Shown: piece by piece, positions 1-9,315 of the stretch
How the letters are laid out: every line of letters starts with the position of its first letter
Position numbering within the stretch: the stretch's first letter is position 1
Origin: Rehaibacterium terrae
Lineage (GTDB): Bacteria > Pseudomonadota > Gammaproteobacteria > Xanthomonadales > Xanthomonadaceae
Reading direction: 5' to 3'
NCBI RefSeq assembly: GCF_014202935.1
Contig: NZ_JACHHX010000001.1
Span: forward strand, 62,001 to 126,000
DNA length: 64,000 nucleotides
The notes under the pieces: generated by a model
Database searches by the model: none
The model's input: the letters and a program-made list of their open reading frames with translations, nothing else
Told to the model about the DNA's origin: nothing
Position numbers and translations under genes: made by a program

Positions 1-1433
<1,433 letters not shown>

Positions 1434-1608
1434 CCAGGATTCGGGGGCGGTGAGGGGTGGATGCGACGCAAGCCGCGTCCCGGCGGGCGACGCCATGCGG
1501 GACGAGGCGTGATCACGGCCGCCGGCAGGGCAAGGCCCCGCTCCACTCCCGTCCCCGTTCGCTCGCTGCTCGCCGCCATGCCATGGCAGGAATCGTTCCG
1601 GCGTGGGC

Positions 1609-2694
1609 TCAGCCTTGGCGCGACTGCGCGCGCCATGCCGTCAGCGCATCCTCCAGTACGGCGGCGGCGGTGAGGGCGGGGCCGGCGCCGGGGCCGCGCA
1701 GGACCAGCGGGCGTTCGGCGTAGCGTTCGCTGCGGATGAGGATGGCGTTGTCGCAGCCGCCGCGCTGGGCCAGCGGGTCGTCGGGCGGCAGCCATTCGAT
1801 GCCGATGCGGTAGTCGCCGGGACGGGCGCGGGCGACGACGGCGAGCCGGGCGTCCGCTGTTGGCCGCTCGGCGAACAGGGCGGCGATGCCGGTGTCGAGG
1901 GCGGCGATGTCGGCCCACGGATCGTCGCCCTGTCCGCAGCGCAGGCGCGGGTCGATGCGCACGCCGTCGTCGGGCACGCGCCAGCCGATGGCGCGGGCGA
2001 GGATGCGCAGCTTGCGCAGCACGTCGGCGCCGCCGACGTCGTCGCGCGGGTCGGGCTCGGTCAGGCCGAGCGCATGCGCTTCGCGCACGCAGGCCGAGAA
2101 GGCGGCGCGGCCGTCGTAGCGGTCGAACAGCCAGGCCAGGGTGCCGGAGAGCACGCCGGCGATCTCGTGCACGGTTTCGCCGCAGGCGCGCAGCTCGCGC
2201 AGGCGGCGCACGGCGCCGAGTCCCGCGCCGACGGTGGCGCTGTCGCCGTAGCGCCAGGGCGCGGCGTCGATGTGCGCCTGCAATGTCTCGGCGCGCGCGG
2301 CCGATTCGCCGAGGCCGCATTTGTTGGCGGTGACGACGATACGGCCTTGGCGCAGCCACTCGGCATGGCAGGCGGCGACCGCGTCGCTGGCGCTGAGATC
2401 GATCACCAGTTCGACCGCATCGGCGATCCGCGGCGTGGGATCGTTGCGTGCGCCGCGCGGCAGCGCAGCCAGCGCGGCGAGACGGGCGTGCCAGTCGGGC
2501 GTGTCGCGTGTGCAGACGCCGCGGGCATTGGCGAGCTGCACCAGCCGCAGCGGCACCGGCACACCGCACGATCGCAGCCGTGCGATCTGCGCGATGAGCG
2601 CCTGCGCCACCTGGCCGGTGCCGATCAGGGCGAGCGTGGCGGGTGCGACCTCCGTGGCGGCGGCCACGGAGCGGGTTTCGAAGACAGGGTTCAT
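1609..2694 (-). CDS. hom: Homoserine dehydrogenase, monofunctional and without ACT domain
   Basis: NAD(P)H-dependent reduction of aspartate semialdehyde to homoserine, the branch point to threonine and methionine. The 361-residue protein opens with a Rossmann motif GTGQVAQAL (about residues 24-32), then VVTANKCGLG with the conserved nucleotide-site lysine, and the substrate motif EPDPRDDVGGADVLRKL with the catalytic lysine. It resembles the C-terminal half of ThrA-type enzymes, with no aspartokinase and no regulatory ACT domain, so feedback control by threonine through ACT is not expected. I start it at the ATG ending at 2694, which overlaps the metB stop in an ATGA. It is the last gene of the metX-metB-hom operon. 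Confidence 0.92.
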   Translation of the reverse strand: MNPVFETRSVAAATEVAPATLALIGTGQVAQALIAQIARLRSCGVPVPLRLVQLANARGVCTRDTPDWHARLAALAALPRGARNDPTPRIADAVELVIDLSASDAVAACHAEWLRQGRIVVTANKCGLGESAARAETLQAHIDAAPWRYGDSATVGAGLGAVRRLRELRACGETVHEIAGVLSGTLAWLFDRYDGRAAFSACVREAHALGLTEPDPRDDVGGADVLRKLRILARAIGWRVPDDGVRIDPRLRCGQGDDPWADIAALDTGIAALFAERPTADARLAVVARARPGDYRIGIEWLPPDDPLAQRGGCDNAILIRSERYAERPLVLRGPGAGPALTAAAVLEDALTAWRAQSRQG

Positions 2695-3872
2695 CGCGCC
2701 ACCTCGCTGCATGGGGTGACCGCGAGCGCGCGCGCCAGCGCCTGCTCGATGTCGGCGGCCAGGTCGCGCACGTCCTCGATGCCCACTGACAGCCGCAGCA
2801 GGCCGTCGCCGATGCCGGCGCGGGCGCGCGCCTCGGGTGGCATCGCCGCGTGGGTCATGGTGGCCGGGTGGGCGACGAGGCTTTCCACGCCGCCCAGCGA
2901 TTCGGCCAGAGTGAAGCAGCGCAGGCCGGCGAGGAAGGCCTCGACCGCTGCCAGTCCACCGGCCAGCTCGAAGCTCAGCATGGCGCCGAAGCCGCGCTGC
3001 TGGCGCGCGGCCAGCGCGTGCTGCGGATGCGTCGGCAGGCCGGGGTAGTGCACCGCGCGCACCGCCGGATGGCCGTCGAGCATGGCGGCGAGCACGCCGG
3101 CGTTCTCCTCGTGCGCGCGCAGGCGGACGGCAAGCGTGCGCAGGCCGCGCAGGGCGAGGTAGCTGTCGAACGGCGCGCCGGTCAGGCCGATGGCGTTGGC
3201 CCACCAGCCGAGCCGTTCGGCCAGCGCGACGTCGGCGGCGATCAGCGCGCCGCCGACCACGTCGCTGTGGCCGTTGATGTACTTGGTGGTGGAGTGCACG
3301 ACCAGATCGGCGCCGAGCGCGAGCGGCTGCTGCAGCGCCGGCGACAGGAAGGTGTTGTCGACCGTCACCCGCGCCCCGGCCGCGTGCGCGGCCCGGGCGA
3401 CGTGGCGGATGTCGACCACGCGCAGCAGCGGATTGCTCGGCGTCTCGATCCATACCAGCTTCGGCGACTGCGCCAGCGCGTCGCCGAGGCTGCGCGGATC
3501 GGTGAAGTCGGCCTCGATCAGGCGGAACCGGCCTTGCCCGGCCCAGGCGCGGAACAGCCGTTGGCTGCCGCCGTAGCCGTCGTGCGGGGCGACCAGCAGG
3601 TCGTCGGCTTCGAGCAGCTGCAGAGCCAGCGCGATCGCCGCCATGCCGCTGGCGGTGACGACGGCGCCGGCGCCGCCTTCGAGTTCGCTCAACGCTTCGG
3701 CGAACAGGTCGCGGGTGGGGTTGCCGCTACGGGTGTAGTCGTAGCGGCGCTTGCCGTTCAGGCCGGCGAAGGAGAAGTTGCTGCTCAGGTGCAGCGGCGG
3801 GATGACGGCGCCGAAGGCGTCGTCGCGGTCGATGCCGGCGCGCACGGCCAGCGTCTGCGGATGCAGGCTCAT
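2691..3872 (-). CDS. metB: Cystathionine gamma-synthase family PLP enzyme
   Basis: Cys/Met-metabolism PLP enzyme of 393 residues, usual length. It joins an O-acyl-homoserine (or a similar activated amino acid) with cysteine or a sulfide. The PLP-binding lysine is in HSTTKYINGHSDVVGG, and the cofactor ring and phosphate motifs YTRSGNPTR and TASGMAAI are present. It overlaps hom by 4 bp and lies 43 bp after metX, all on one strand, so the three genes are one transcription unit under the SAM-I riboswitch. The family also contains cystathionine gamma-lyases and O-acylhomoserine sulfhydrylases; the operon context favours a biosynthetic role. Confidence 0.88.
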   Translation of the reverse strand: MSLHPQTLAVRAGIDRDDAFGAVIPPLHLSSNFSFAGLNGKRRYDYTRSGNPTRDLFAEALSELEGGAGAVVTASGMAAIALALQLLEADDLLVAPHDGYGGSQRLFRAWAGQGRFRLIEADFTDPRSLGDALAQSPKLVWIETPSNPLLRVVDIRHVARAAHAAGARVTVDNTFLSPALQQPLALGADLVVHSTTKYINGHSDVVGGALIAADVALAERLGWWANAIGLTGAPFDSYLALRGLRTLAVRLRAHEENAGVLAAMLDGHPAVRAVHYPGLPTHPQHALAARQQRGFGAMLSFELAGGLAAVEAFLAGLRCFTLAESLGGVESLVAHPATMTHAAMPPEARARAGIGDGLLRLSVGIEDVRDLAADIEQALARALAVTPCSEVAR

Positions 3873-3915
3873 GGTGGAGTCCTCTGGAAGCGGGAGTGTG
3901 GGAGCGAGTCGCGGA

Positions 3916-4935
3916 TCAGGCGGGCAGCGCCCGCCCGCGCATTCGCTCCGGCGCGGCGAGGCGCGCGCGCAGCCAGTCGGCGATGGCGGCCTCTTCCTTC
4001 AGGAAGGCGTCGTGGCCGTAGCGGGAATGGATCAGGCTGAAATCCGCGCCGCAGCGCGCGGCCAGCGCGCGCACGTCCTCGGCCGGCACCAGGCGATCCT
4101 CGGCGACGGCGAGCAGATGCAGCCTCGCGCCGTCGAGCGCCGCCGGGTCGACGCGGTGCAGGTCCAGCGATTCGGACAGCGCGAGGTAGCGGGTGGCGTC
4201 GAAGCGGGCGGCGAAGGCCTGACCCTGGGCGTCGAGATAGTCTTCGACCGGCCAGCGCCAGCGGCCGTCGCGCCAGACCGGTTCGCCGTCGAAGCGCTCG
4301 GCGAATTCGCGCTCGCTGCGGTAGGTGGTGATGGCGAGCGCGCGCGCCAGCGCGGTGGCGGCTTGGCCCTCGCCGCGGGCGAGGCCGTCGCGCAGCAGCG
4401 CCCGCTGCAGCGCGCGCAGGGCGCTGCTCATCGGCGCCGGCCGGTCGGCGGCGGAAATCGCCAGCACGCGTGCGGCGCGGCGCGGATGACGCGCCGCGAA
4501 GGCCAGCGCCACGCAGCCGCCATAGGAGGCGCCGATCACCGCGGCGACCGTGTCGGCGCCGAGTGCGTCGAGCGCCGCGGCCAACGCGTCGGCCTGGTCG
4601 GCGCTGTCCACGCCGTGCCAACCGGCTGGCGGCGCGCCGATGTACTCCAGCCCGAGCACCGCGCCGTCGGCCGGATCGATGGCGAGGCCGGCGCCGACCT
4701 GCACGCGCCACCAGCCGTCCGTGCCGCCCGGTGTCTCGCCGGCGGAGATGCCGCCGAGCACGGCGCGCCATGGCCGGGTGACGTCGCCCTGCAGGCTGTA
4801 GCGCAGGCGCAGCAGCGCCTCCGGGCCACCGCGACGCGGGCGCAGACGAAGGGTCAGCACGCCGCGATAGGGCGGTTCCAGGGCAGGCAGGCGGAAGGGT
4901 TCGGAGTCGCGGTCGGCGGGCGGGATCGGCGTCAT
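3916..4935 (-). CDS. metX: MetX-family O-acyltransferase (homoserine or serine O-succinyl/acetyltransferase)
   Basis: Alpha/beta-hydrolase-fold acyltransferase of 339 residues that activates the hydroxyl of homoserine or serine for sulfur assimilation. The nucleophile is the serine in GASYGG, the acid lies in VAEDRLVP, and the histidine in YGHDAFL completes the triad. I choose the ATG at 4935: the longer frame starting at 5061 runs through the conserved riboswitch core and is not coding. There is no clear Shine-Dalgarno sequence before 4935, but a three-codon frame (ATG CCG CCA TGA) overlaps the start in an ATGA, which could couple translation. From memory, MetX homologues in this bacterial family have been reported to act as serine O-succinyltransferases, so the substrate is open. 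Confidence 0.88.
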   Translation of the reverse strand: MTPIPPADRDSEPFRLPALEPPYRGVLTLRLRPRRGGPEALLRLRYSLQGDVTRPWRAVLGGISAGETPGGTDGWWRVQVGAGLAIDPADGAVLGLEYIGAPPAGWHGVDSADQADALAAALDALGADTVAAVIGASYGGCVALAFAARHPRRAARVLAISAADRPAPMSSALRALQRALLRDGLARGEGQAATALARALAITTYRSEREFAERFDGEPVWRDGRWRWPVEDYLDAQGQAFAARFDATRYLALSESLDLHRVDPAALDGARLHLLAVAEDRLVPAEDVRALAARCGADFSLIHSRYGHDAFLKEEAAIADWLRARLAAPERMRGRALPA

Positions 4936-5022
4936 GGCGGCATCACGGATCGGGAAACGGCTACCGACCCAGCGAGCCCGTCCGCGGCACGCCCGGTCCG
5001 CGGCCTGCGCCGCGGAAGTCTG

Positions 5023-5125
5023 CTCATCTGTCGATGGCATCGCCATCGCAGGAATTGGCACCTGGCGGGTGTACCGCTGGTTGCCCCGGCGTCCAAGGGC
5101 CTGTCCCTCAGCCGGTCTCGATGAG
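5023..5125 (-). ncRNA. SAM-I (S-box) riboswitch in the leader of the metX operon
   Basis: On the minus strand the P1 stem is formed by CTCATC at 5125-5120 and GATGAG at 5028-5023. Between them are the S-box hallmarks in order: GAGACCGGCTGAGGGAC, then CCGGGGCAACC, then AGGTGCCAATTCCTGC, and finally GACAGATGAG. This order and spacing match the SAM-I aptamer, which binds S-adenosylmethionine and shuts down methionine genes. Downstream, three CCGCGG palindromes (5010-5015, 4998-5003, 4982-4987) can pair with each other in alternative ways. No U-run follows, so control of metX translation is more likely than termination. A translational SAM-I riboswitch on a met operon is described for Xanthomonas campestris (from memory). 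Confidence 0.93.
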
Positions 5126-5136
5126 TCGGTTCGCGC

Positions 5137-5165
5137 AGGCTACGGTCATCGCCCCGGATGGTCAA
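5137..5165 (-). promoter_or_regulatory. Sigma-70-type promoter of the metX operon
   Basis: On the minus strand TTGACC (5165-5160) and TAGCCT (5142-5137) are separated by 17 bp. The -10 box ends 11 bases before the first base of the riboswitch P1 stem, which fits a transcript starting just ahead of the aptamer. The -10 keeps only three consensus bases. Confidence 0.55.
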
Positions 5166-5379
5166 GGTGTTTTTCGGTGCTACGCGAAAAATCTCCGGTT
5201 AGCGATGGAGTTATCTGCCTGATTAGAAAGGATTCTTTGTCATCAATACGCCATTTTCATCCGGACAAAGAGATGTATTTTCCGGGCCGGCGGGTGCGGT
5301 TCCGCTTGCGCGCCGCAGCGGCATGCGGCACGGTGCTGCTACTGCCTGCACCACCTTTCGGTTCCGGAGGAGCCTTCCG
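5166..5379. other. Intergenic stretch, locally AT-rich, no gene seen
   Basis: The stretch around 5166-5280 is clearly more AT-rich than its surroundings and probably holds the upstream promoter elements of both the metX transcript and the gene at 5380. I see no convincing -35/-10 pair on the plus strand and no reading frame with family resemblance. Confidence 0.4.
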
Positions 5380-5694
5380 ATGGACATGCTGCGCTTCGTG
5401 CTGCTGGCCCTGCTCGCGATCTACCTCCTCGGCCTGCTGGTGAATCTCGCTGGTGTCGGTCGGCTGCCCGAGCCTGCGCGCTATCACGTCGGCGCGCTGG
5501 TGATCTATCTGCTGGCCGTGGGCGGCGGCGGTTACGCGCTCGCCGAGGCGGGCACGCCGGACTTCGCCCGCGCGGCGCAGTGGCTGCTCGGCCCGGTGGC
5601 GCTGTGGTGGGTGCACCAGTTGTGGAGCCATCGTGAGCGGCCCAATCCGCACACGCGGCCGAAGCCGCCGGGCTGGACGCCGCCGGCGGCCTGA
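5380..5694 (+). CDS. Small two-helix membrane protein of unknown function
   Basis: 104 residues from the ATG at 5380, which is preceded by a good ribosome binding site (GGAGGAG at 5365-5371). An in-frame upstream ATG at 5323 has no such site. Residues about 4-24 (LRFVLLALLAIYLLGLLVNLAG) and about 36-55 are hydrophobic, giving two membrane helices. A third weakly hydrophobic stretch around the WWVHQLW segment is followed by a charged, proline-rich tail. I do not recognise the family. It stands alone between the met operon and the ribosomal protein genes and is convergent with rpmG. Confidence 0.7.
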   Translation: MDMLRFVLLALLAIYLLGLLVNLAGVGRLPEPARYHVGALVIYLLAVGGGGYALAEAGTPDFARAAQWLLGPVALWWVHQLWSHRERPNPHTRPKPPGWTPPAA

Positions 5695-5739
5695 GACGCT
5701 GTCGCAGCCGCAGCGCAAGTCGCGGCCGCCGGGAAGCCC

Positions 5740-5769
5740 AAAAGAAAAGCCCGCCGGGAGGCGGGCTTC
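5740..5769 (-). terminator. Rho-independent terminator after rpmG
   Basis: On the minus strand AGCCCGCC pairs with GGCGGGCT around a four-base loop and is followed by TTTTCTTTT. It lies 36 bp after the rpmG stop. The mirror side lacks a comparable T-run for the plus-strand gene. Confidence 0.85.
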
Positions 5770-5804
5770 GCGTTTCGCGCTGCGGCGGGCCGCGGCGGGA
5801 AGGC

Positions 5805-5969
5805 TTACTTGATCTTGCCTTCCTTGTAGATCACGTGCTTGCGAACGACGGGATCGTACTTCTTGATCTCCATCTTGTTCGGCGTGTTCTTCTTGTTCTT
5901 GTCGGTGGTGTAGAAGTGGCCGGTGCCGGCCGAGGAGATCAGGCGGATCTTGTCGCGCTTGGAAGCCAT
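5805..5969 (-). CDS. rpmG: 50S ribosomal protein L33
   Basis: 54 residues, [20 protein letters not shown] at the N-terminus and [19 protein letters not shown] at the end, the full L33 sequence. It carries no CxxC pairs, so it is the zinc-independent (C-minus) form. It follows rpmB by 13 bp, with the usual rpmB-rpmG order, and is closed by the terminator at 5740-5769. A Shine-Dalgarno-like AGGAGG precedes the ATG at 5969. Confidence 0.97.
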   Translation of the reverse strand: MASKRDKIRLISSAGTGHFYTTDKNKKNTPNKMEIKKYDPVVRKHVIYKEGKIK

Positions 5970-5982
5970 GGCTCAATCCTCC

Positions 5983-6219
5983 TTAGATCTTCTCGCCGCG
6001 AGCGCGCAGCTCGGCGAGGACGGTATCGATACCCTTCTTGTCGATGGTGCGAAGGGCCTGGGTGGAAACACGCAGCTTCACCCAGCGGTTCTCCGAGGCC
6101 ACCCAGAAGCGGCGCTCGTGCAGGTTGGGAAGAAAGCGGCGACGGGTCTTGTTGTTCGCGTGCGAGACGTTGTTGCCGGTCTGCACGCCCTTGCCGGTGA
6201 CTTGGCATACGCGGGCCAT
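5983..6219 (-). CDS. rpmB: 50S ribosomal protein L28
   Basis: 78 residues beginning [20 protein letters not shown] and containing [12 protein letters not shown], characteristic of L28 and of normal length. It is the first gene of the rpmB-rpmG operon. An upstream promoter candidate lies at 6406-6435, which would give a leader of roughly 180 bases. Confidence 0.97.
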   Translation of the reverse strand: MARVCQVTGKGVQTGNNVSHANNKTRRRFLPNLHERRFWVASENRWVKLRVSTQALRTIDKKGIDTVLAELRARGEKI

Positions 6220-6405
6220 GACGCACCTCGTTGGTATCGGTTGGGCTTCCCTTGGCCAGGGAGGCAGCGGCCCCTCGGGCGGTGCCGAGCGCGATGCGGG
6301 AGGGTACAAGTGGCTGATTTCTCGGCCGTTTCGGCTGTCGCGCCCGGGCCGGAGATCGCGCTTCCGGCGGCGGGCCCCGAATGGGCGGGGCGCAGCGAGC
6401 CGCGC

Positions 6406-6435
6406 ATTATGCGGTGCGCAAGCGCCTGATTGCAA
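6406..6435 (-). promoter_or_regulatory. Putative promoter of rpmB-rpmG
   Basis: Minus-strand TTGCAA (6435-6430) and CATAAT (6411-6406) with an 18-bp spacer. CATAAT matches five of six -10 consensus bases. It is the only good pair between rpmB and the epimerase gene. Confidence 0.5.
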
Positions 6436-6480
6436 GCAGGTTTCTCTGGCGGGCGGATGCCTGCAAGCACAACAGCACGC

Positions 6481-6593
6481 ACAACAGCACGCACGGAGGT
6501 GGGGAGAAAAGCGGAGGGCACGGAGGAGGGCTGATCGAAACTGCTCCGCGTCCTGCGCTCGTTCTCCGCTCTTCTCCGTGCGTGTTGTTGCCT
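6481..6593. repeat. Imperfect inverted repeat of the ACGGAGG / CTCCGTG type
   Basis: The left arm (about 6481-6515) reads acaacagcacgcacggagg followed by a purine-rich run with gaaaagcggag. The right arm (about 6561-6593) carries its near-reverse complement, ctccgctcttctccgtgcg then tgttgttgc. Just before it, AACAGCACGCAC is repeated in tandem. It fills the space between the epimerase stop and the rpmB promoter. It looks like one of the dispersed 'acggag' repeats seen in related genomes; no open frame is involved. Confidence 0.6.
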
Positions 6594-6602
6594 CTGTGTG
6601 TG

Positions 6603-7568
6603 TCAGACCCGGTCGCCGAAGTAGTCGCGGCACCAGGCCACCACCGGCGGCAGGCCGTCCTCGATGGCGGTGCGCGGCTCGAAGCCGAATGCGGCCTGCG
6701 CGGCGGCGGTGTCGGCCATGGTTTCGGGCATGTCGCCGGCCTGCATCGGCCGGTAGAGCTTTTGCGCCGGCCGGCCGGCGGCCTGCTCGATCACGGCGAT
6801 GAAGCGCTCCAGCTCGACCGGGGTGTGGTTGCCGAGGTTGAAGACGCGGTGCGGTGGCGTGTCCGTCGACGGGTGGTCGAGCGCGCCGAGCACGCCGGCG
6901 ACGATGTCGTCGATGTGGGTGAAATCGCGCCGCATCCGGCCGTGGTTGAACACCTCGATCGGCCGGCCGGCGAGCACGGCGCGGCTGAACAGCAGCGGCG
7001 CCATGTCGGGGCGGCCCCAGGGGCCGTACACGGTGAAGAAGCGCAGGCCCGTGCAGCGCAGGCCGTAGAGGTGGGCGTAGCTGTAGGCCATCGCCTCGTT
7101 GGCGACCTTGGTGGCGGCGTAGAGGGACAGCGGCCGGTCGATCCGCGCGTCCTCGCGGAACGGCGGCACGGCGCCGGCGCCGTACACCGACGAGGAGGAG
7201 GCGTAGACCAGATGCGCGATGCCGCGATGCCGGCAGGCTTCCAGGAGGTTGAGGAAACCGGTGAGGTTGCTGTCGGCGTAGGCGTGCGGGTTGTGCAGCG
7301 AGTAGCGCACGCCGGCCTGGGCGGCGAGGTGGACGACGCGGCTGGGCGCGAGCTCGTCGAAGAGGGCGTCCAGGCCGGCGCGGTCGGTCAGGTCGAGCGC
7401 GGCGATGCGCAGGTCCGGGCACAGTGCGGCGACGCGGTCGCGCTTGAGCCGTGGGTCGTAGTAGTCGTTCCAGTTGTCCAGGCCGACCACGTGTTCGCCG
7501 CGCGCGCGCAGCGCGCGGCAGACGTAGGCGCCGATGAAGCCCGCCGCGCCGGTGACGAGGACGGTCAT
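6603..7568 (-). CDS. NAD-dependent sugar-nucleotide epimerase, UDP-glucuronate 4-epimerase type
   Basis: Extended short-chain dehydrogenase of 321 residues. The N-terminal NAD site is [11 protein letters not shown] (about residues 6-16), followed by [16 protein letters not shown], which is characteristic of the CapI/LspL UDP-glucuronate 4-epimerases. The catalytic tyrosine and lysine are in YAATK, with the upstream serine in ASSSSVYG, and [14 protein letters not shown] and [10 protein letters not shown] are further family motifs. It would make UDP-galacturonate for surface polysaccharide. No other sugar or glycosyltransferase genes lie beside it, so the pathway is inferred only from the family. 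Confidence 0.87.
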   Translation of the reverse strand: MTVLVTGAAGFIGAYVCRALRARGEHVVGLDNWNDYYDPRLKRDRVAALCPDLRIAALDLTDRAGLDALFDELAPSRVVHLAAQAGVRYSLHNPHAYADSNLTGFLNLLEACRHRGIAHLVYASSSSVYGAGAVPPFREDARIDRPLSLYAATKVANEAMAYSYAHLYGLRCTGLRFFTVYGPWGRPDMAPLLFSRAVLAGRPIEVFNHGRMRRDFTHIDDIVAGVLGALDHPSTDTPPHRVFNLGNHTPVELERFIAVIEQAAGRPAQKLYRPMQAGDMPETMADTAAAQAAFGFEPRTAIEDGLPPVVAWCRDYFGDRV

Positions 7569-7578
7569 GGGCGCGGCG

Positions 7579-8484
7579 TCAGTCGGCCGGGCCGCGCAGC
7601 CGTTCGAGGATGCCTTCGAGCGCGTCCACGCCGTGGTAGTGGATCACCAGTCGGCCCTTGCCGGCGCGGCCGTGCTGCACGGCGACCCGGGCGTTGAGGC
7701 GCTCGCTGAGCTCGCGCTCGAGCGCGGCGATGTCGGCATCGGCGGGCGCCTTGGCCGGCTTGGCGGCGCCCCTGGTCGGCACCTTGCCCTGCGCCATCTG
7801 CTGCACGCGGCGCTCGACCTCGCGCACGCTCAGGCCCTCTTCGGCGGCCTTGCGCGCCAGGGCGATGGCGGCCTGCGGCGCCAGCGTGAGCAGGGCGCGG
7901 GCGTGCCCCATCTCGATGGCGTGGGTCTCGACCAGGTGGCGGATCTCCTGCGGCAGCTCCAGCAGGCGCAGCAGGTTGGACACCGCCGCGCGCGAGCGCC
8001 CCACTGCCTCGGCGGCCTGATGATGGGTGAGCTGGAACTCGTCGATCAGCCGCTGCAGCGCCTGCGCTTCTTCCAGCGGGTTGAGATCCTCGCGCTGGAT
8101 GTTCTCGATCAGCGCCATGGCGATCACGGCGCGGTCGTCGACCTCGCGCAGCACCACCGGCACGTCGGTCAGGCCGGCCTGGCGGGCGGCGCGCCAGCGG
8201 CGCTCGCCGGCGATGATCTCGTAGCGGTCCTGCCCGTTCACCGGCGCGATGGCGCGCACGACGATCGGCTGGATCAGGCCCTGGGCGCGGATCGAGTCGG
8301 CCAGCTCGGCCAGCTTGGCCGGGTCCATGCCGGTACGCGGCTGGTACTTGCCCGGCTGCAGCACATCGACGGGAAGCGTGCGCAGCGATTCGCCGGAGGC
8401 GGCTTCTTCGGCCGGCGACTTGTCGTGGCCGCCCAGCAGGGCTTCCAGGCCGCGGCCGAGGCCGCGTTTCTTGGCTGCCATCAT
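7579..8484 (-). CDS. parB: Chromosome-partitioning protein ParB
   Basis: 301-residue DNA-binding CTP switch of chromosome segregation. It begins with the N-terminal ParA-stimulating segment KKRGLGRGLEALLG. Next is the CTPase/ParB nuclease-like domain with YQPRTGMD and IIAGERRWRAARQAG. A helix-turn-helix (HHQAAEAVGRSRAAVSNLLRLL) and a C-terminal dimerisation region follow. The first ATG (8484) overlaps the parA stop as ATGA; a second ATG follows at once (8481). A proline/alanine-rich linker lies near residue 215. No parS-like site (TGTTTCACGTGAAACA) was seen in the window. Confidence 0.95.
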   Translation of the reverse strand: MMAAKKRGLGRGLEALLGGHDKSPAEEAASGESLRTLPVDVLQPGKYQPRTGMDPAKLAELADSIRAQGLIQPIVVRAIAPVNGQDRYEIIAGERRWRAARQAGLTDVPVVLREVDDRAVIAMALIENIQREDLNPLEEAQALQRLIDEFQLTHHQAAEAVGRSRAAVSNLLRLLELPQEIRHLVETHAIEMGHARALLTLAPQAAIALARKAAEEGLSVREVERRVQQMAQGKVPTRGAAKPAKAPADADIAALERELSERLNARVAVQHGRAGKGRLVIHYHGVDALEGILERLRGPAD

Positions 8485-9269
8485 GCAGTCTCCAATGTCT
8501 TCTGGCGGGCGTGGTGGCGCCGCACCAGCTCGCCGGCGAGGCCGAGGTAGGCGATCGCGCCGCGCGAGCCCATGTCGTAGCGCAGGATGCTCTGGCCGTG
8601 GCTGGGCGCCTCGGCCAGACGCACGTTGCGCGGCACGATCGAGCGGAACACCTTGTCGCCGAAGTGGCGGGTCAGCTCGCCGCTGACCGCGTTGGCGAGG
8701 TTGTTGCGCACGTCGAACATGGTGCGCAGGATGCCCTCGATCTCCAGCTGCGGGTTCACCTTGAGCTTGAGCGATTCGATGGTGTCGATCAGCGCCGACA
8801 GGCCCTCCAGCGCGAAATACTCGCACTGCATCGGCACCAGCACGCCGTCGGCGGCGGCCAGGGCGTTGAGGGTGAGCAGCGACAGCGCCGGCGGGCAGTC
8901 GATGATGATGTAGTCGTAGCCGTCGCGCACGGCGGCGAGCGCGCGCTTCAGGCGCTGCTCGCGCGCATCCTCGTCCATCAGCCGCACCTCGGCGGCGGTC
9001 AGGTCGATGTTGCTGGGCAGCAGGTCGAAGCCCTCCGGCGCCCTGACGATCGCCTGCGCAGCCTCGGCCTCGCCCAGCAGCACCTCGCAGGCGGAGGTGT
9101 CCAGTTCGCGCTTGTCCACGCCCGAGGCCATGGTGGCGTTGCCCTGCGGGTCGAGATCGACCAGCAGCACCCGGCGCGGCACCTCGGCCAGCGCCGCCGC
9201 GAGATTGACCGCGGTGGTGGTCTTTCCGACGCCGCCCTTCTGGTTGGCGATGGCGATGATGCGCGTCAT
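8481..9269 (-). CDS. parA: Chromosome-partitioning ATPase ParA (Soj family)
   Basis: 262-residue deviant Walker ATPase that forms an ATP-dependent gradient on the nucleoid to move ParB-parS complexes. The deviant Walker A box KGGVGKTTTAVNLAAAL lies at about residues 11-27, DLDPQGNAT at about 39-47, and the Walker B-like region YIIIDCPPALS near 120. It has no N-terminal helix-turn-helix, as expected for chromosomal rather than plasmid type Ia proteins. It is 46 bp downstream of rsmG in the conserved rsmG-parA-parB order that is usually close to the replication origin. Confidence 0.95.
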   Translation of the reverse strand: MTRIIAIANQKGGVGKTTTAVNLAAALAEVPRRVLLVDLDPQGNATMASGVDKRELDTSACEVLLGEAEAAQAIVRAPEGFDLLPSNIDLTAAEVRLMDEDAREQRLKRALAAVRDGYDYIIIDCPPALSLLTLNALAAADGVLVPMQCEYFALEGLSALIDTIESLKLKVNPQLEIEGILRTMFDVRNNLANAVSGELTRHFGDKVFRSIVPRNVRLAEAPSHGQSILRYDMGSRGAIAYLGLAGELVRRHHARQKTLETA

Positions 9270-9315
9270 GGACGACTCCGCGCGGCTTCGTGCCGCGTGC
9301 TTGTGACGGCGCGCC

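Noticed and set aside
1603-3048. Plus-strand frames of 400-500 residues opposite hom and metB
   Set aside because: They are antisense shadows; the minus strand carries the family motifs of both enzymes.
4936-5061. N-terminal extension of metX (42 residues starting at 5061)
   Set aside because: The codons coincide with the conserved SAM-I aptamer core (ATGCCAATTCCTGC and GACAGATGAG), so the sequence is explained by RNA structure, and ATG 4935 gives a normal MetX N-terminus.
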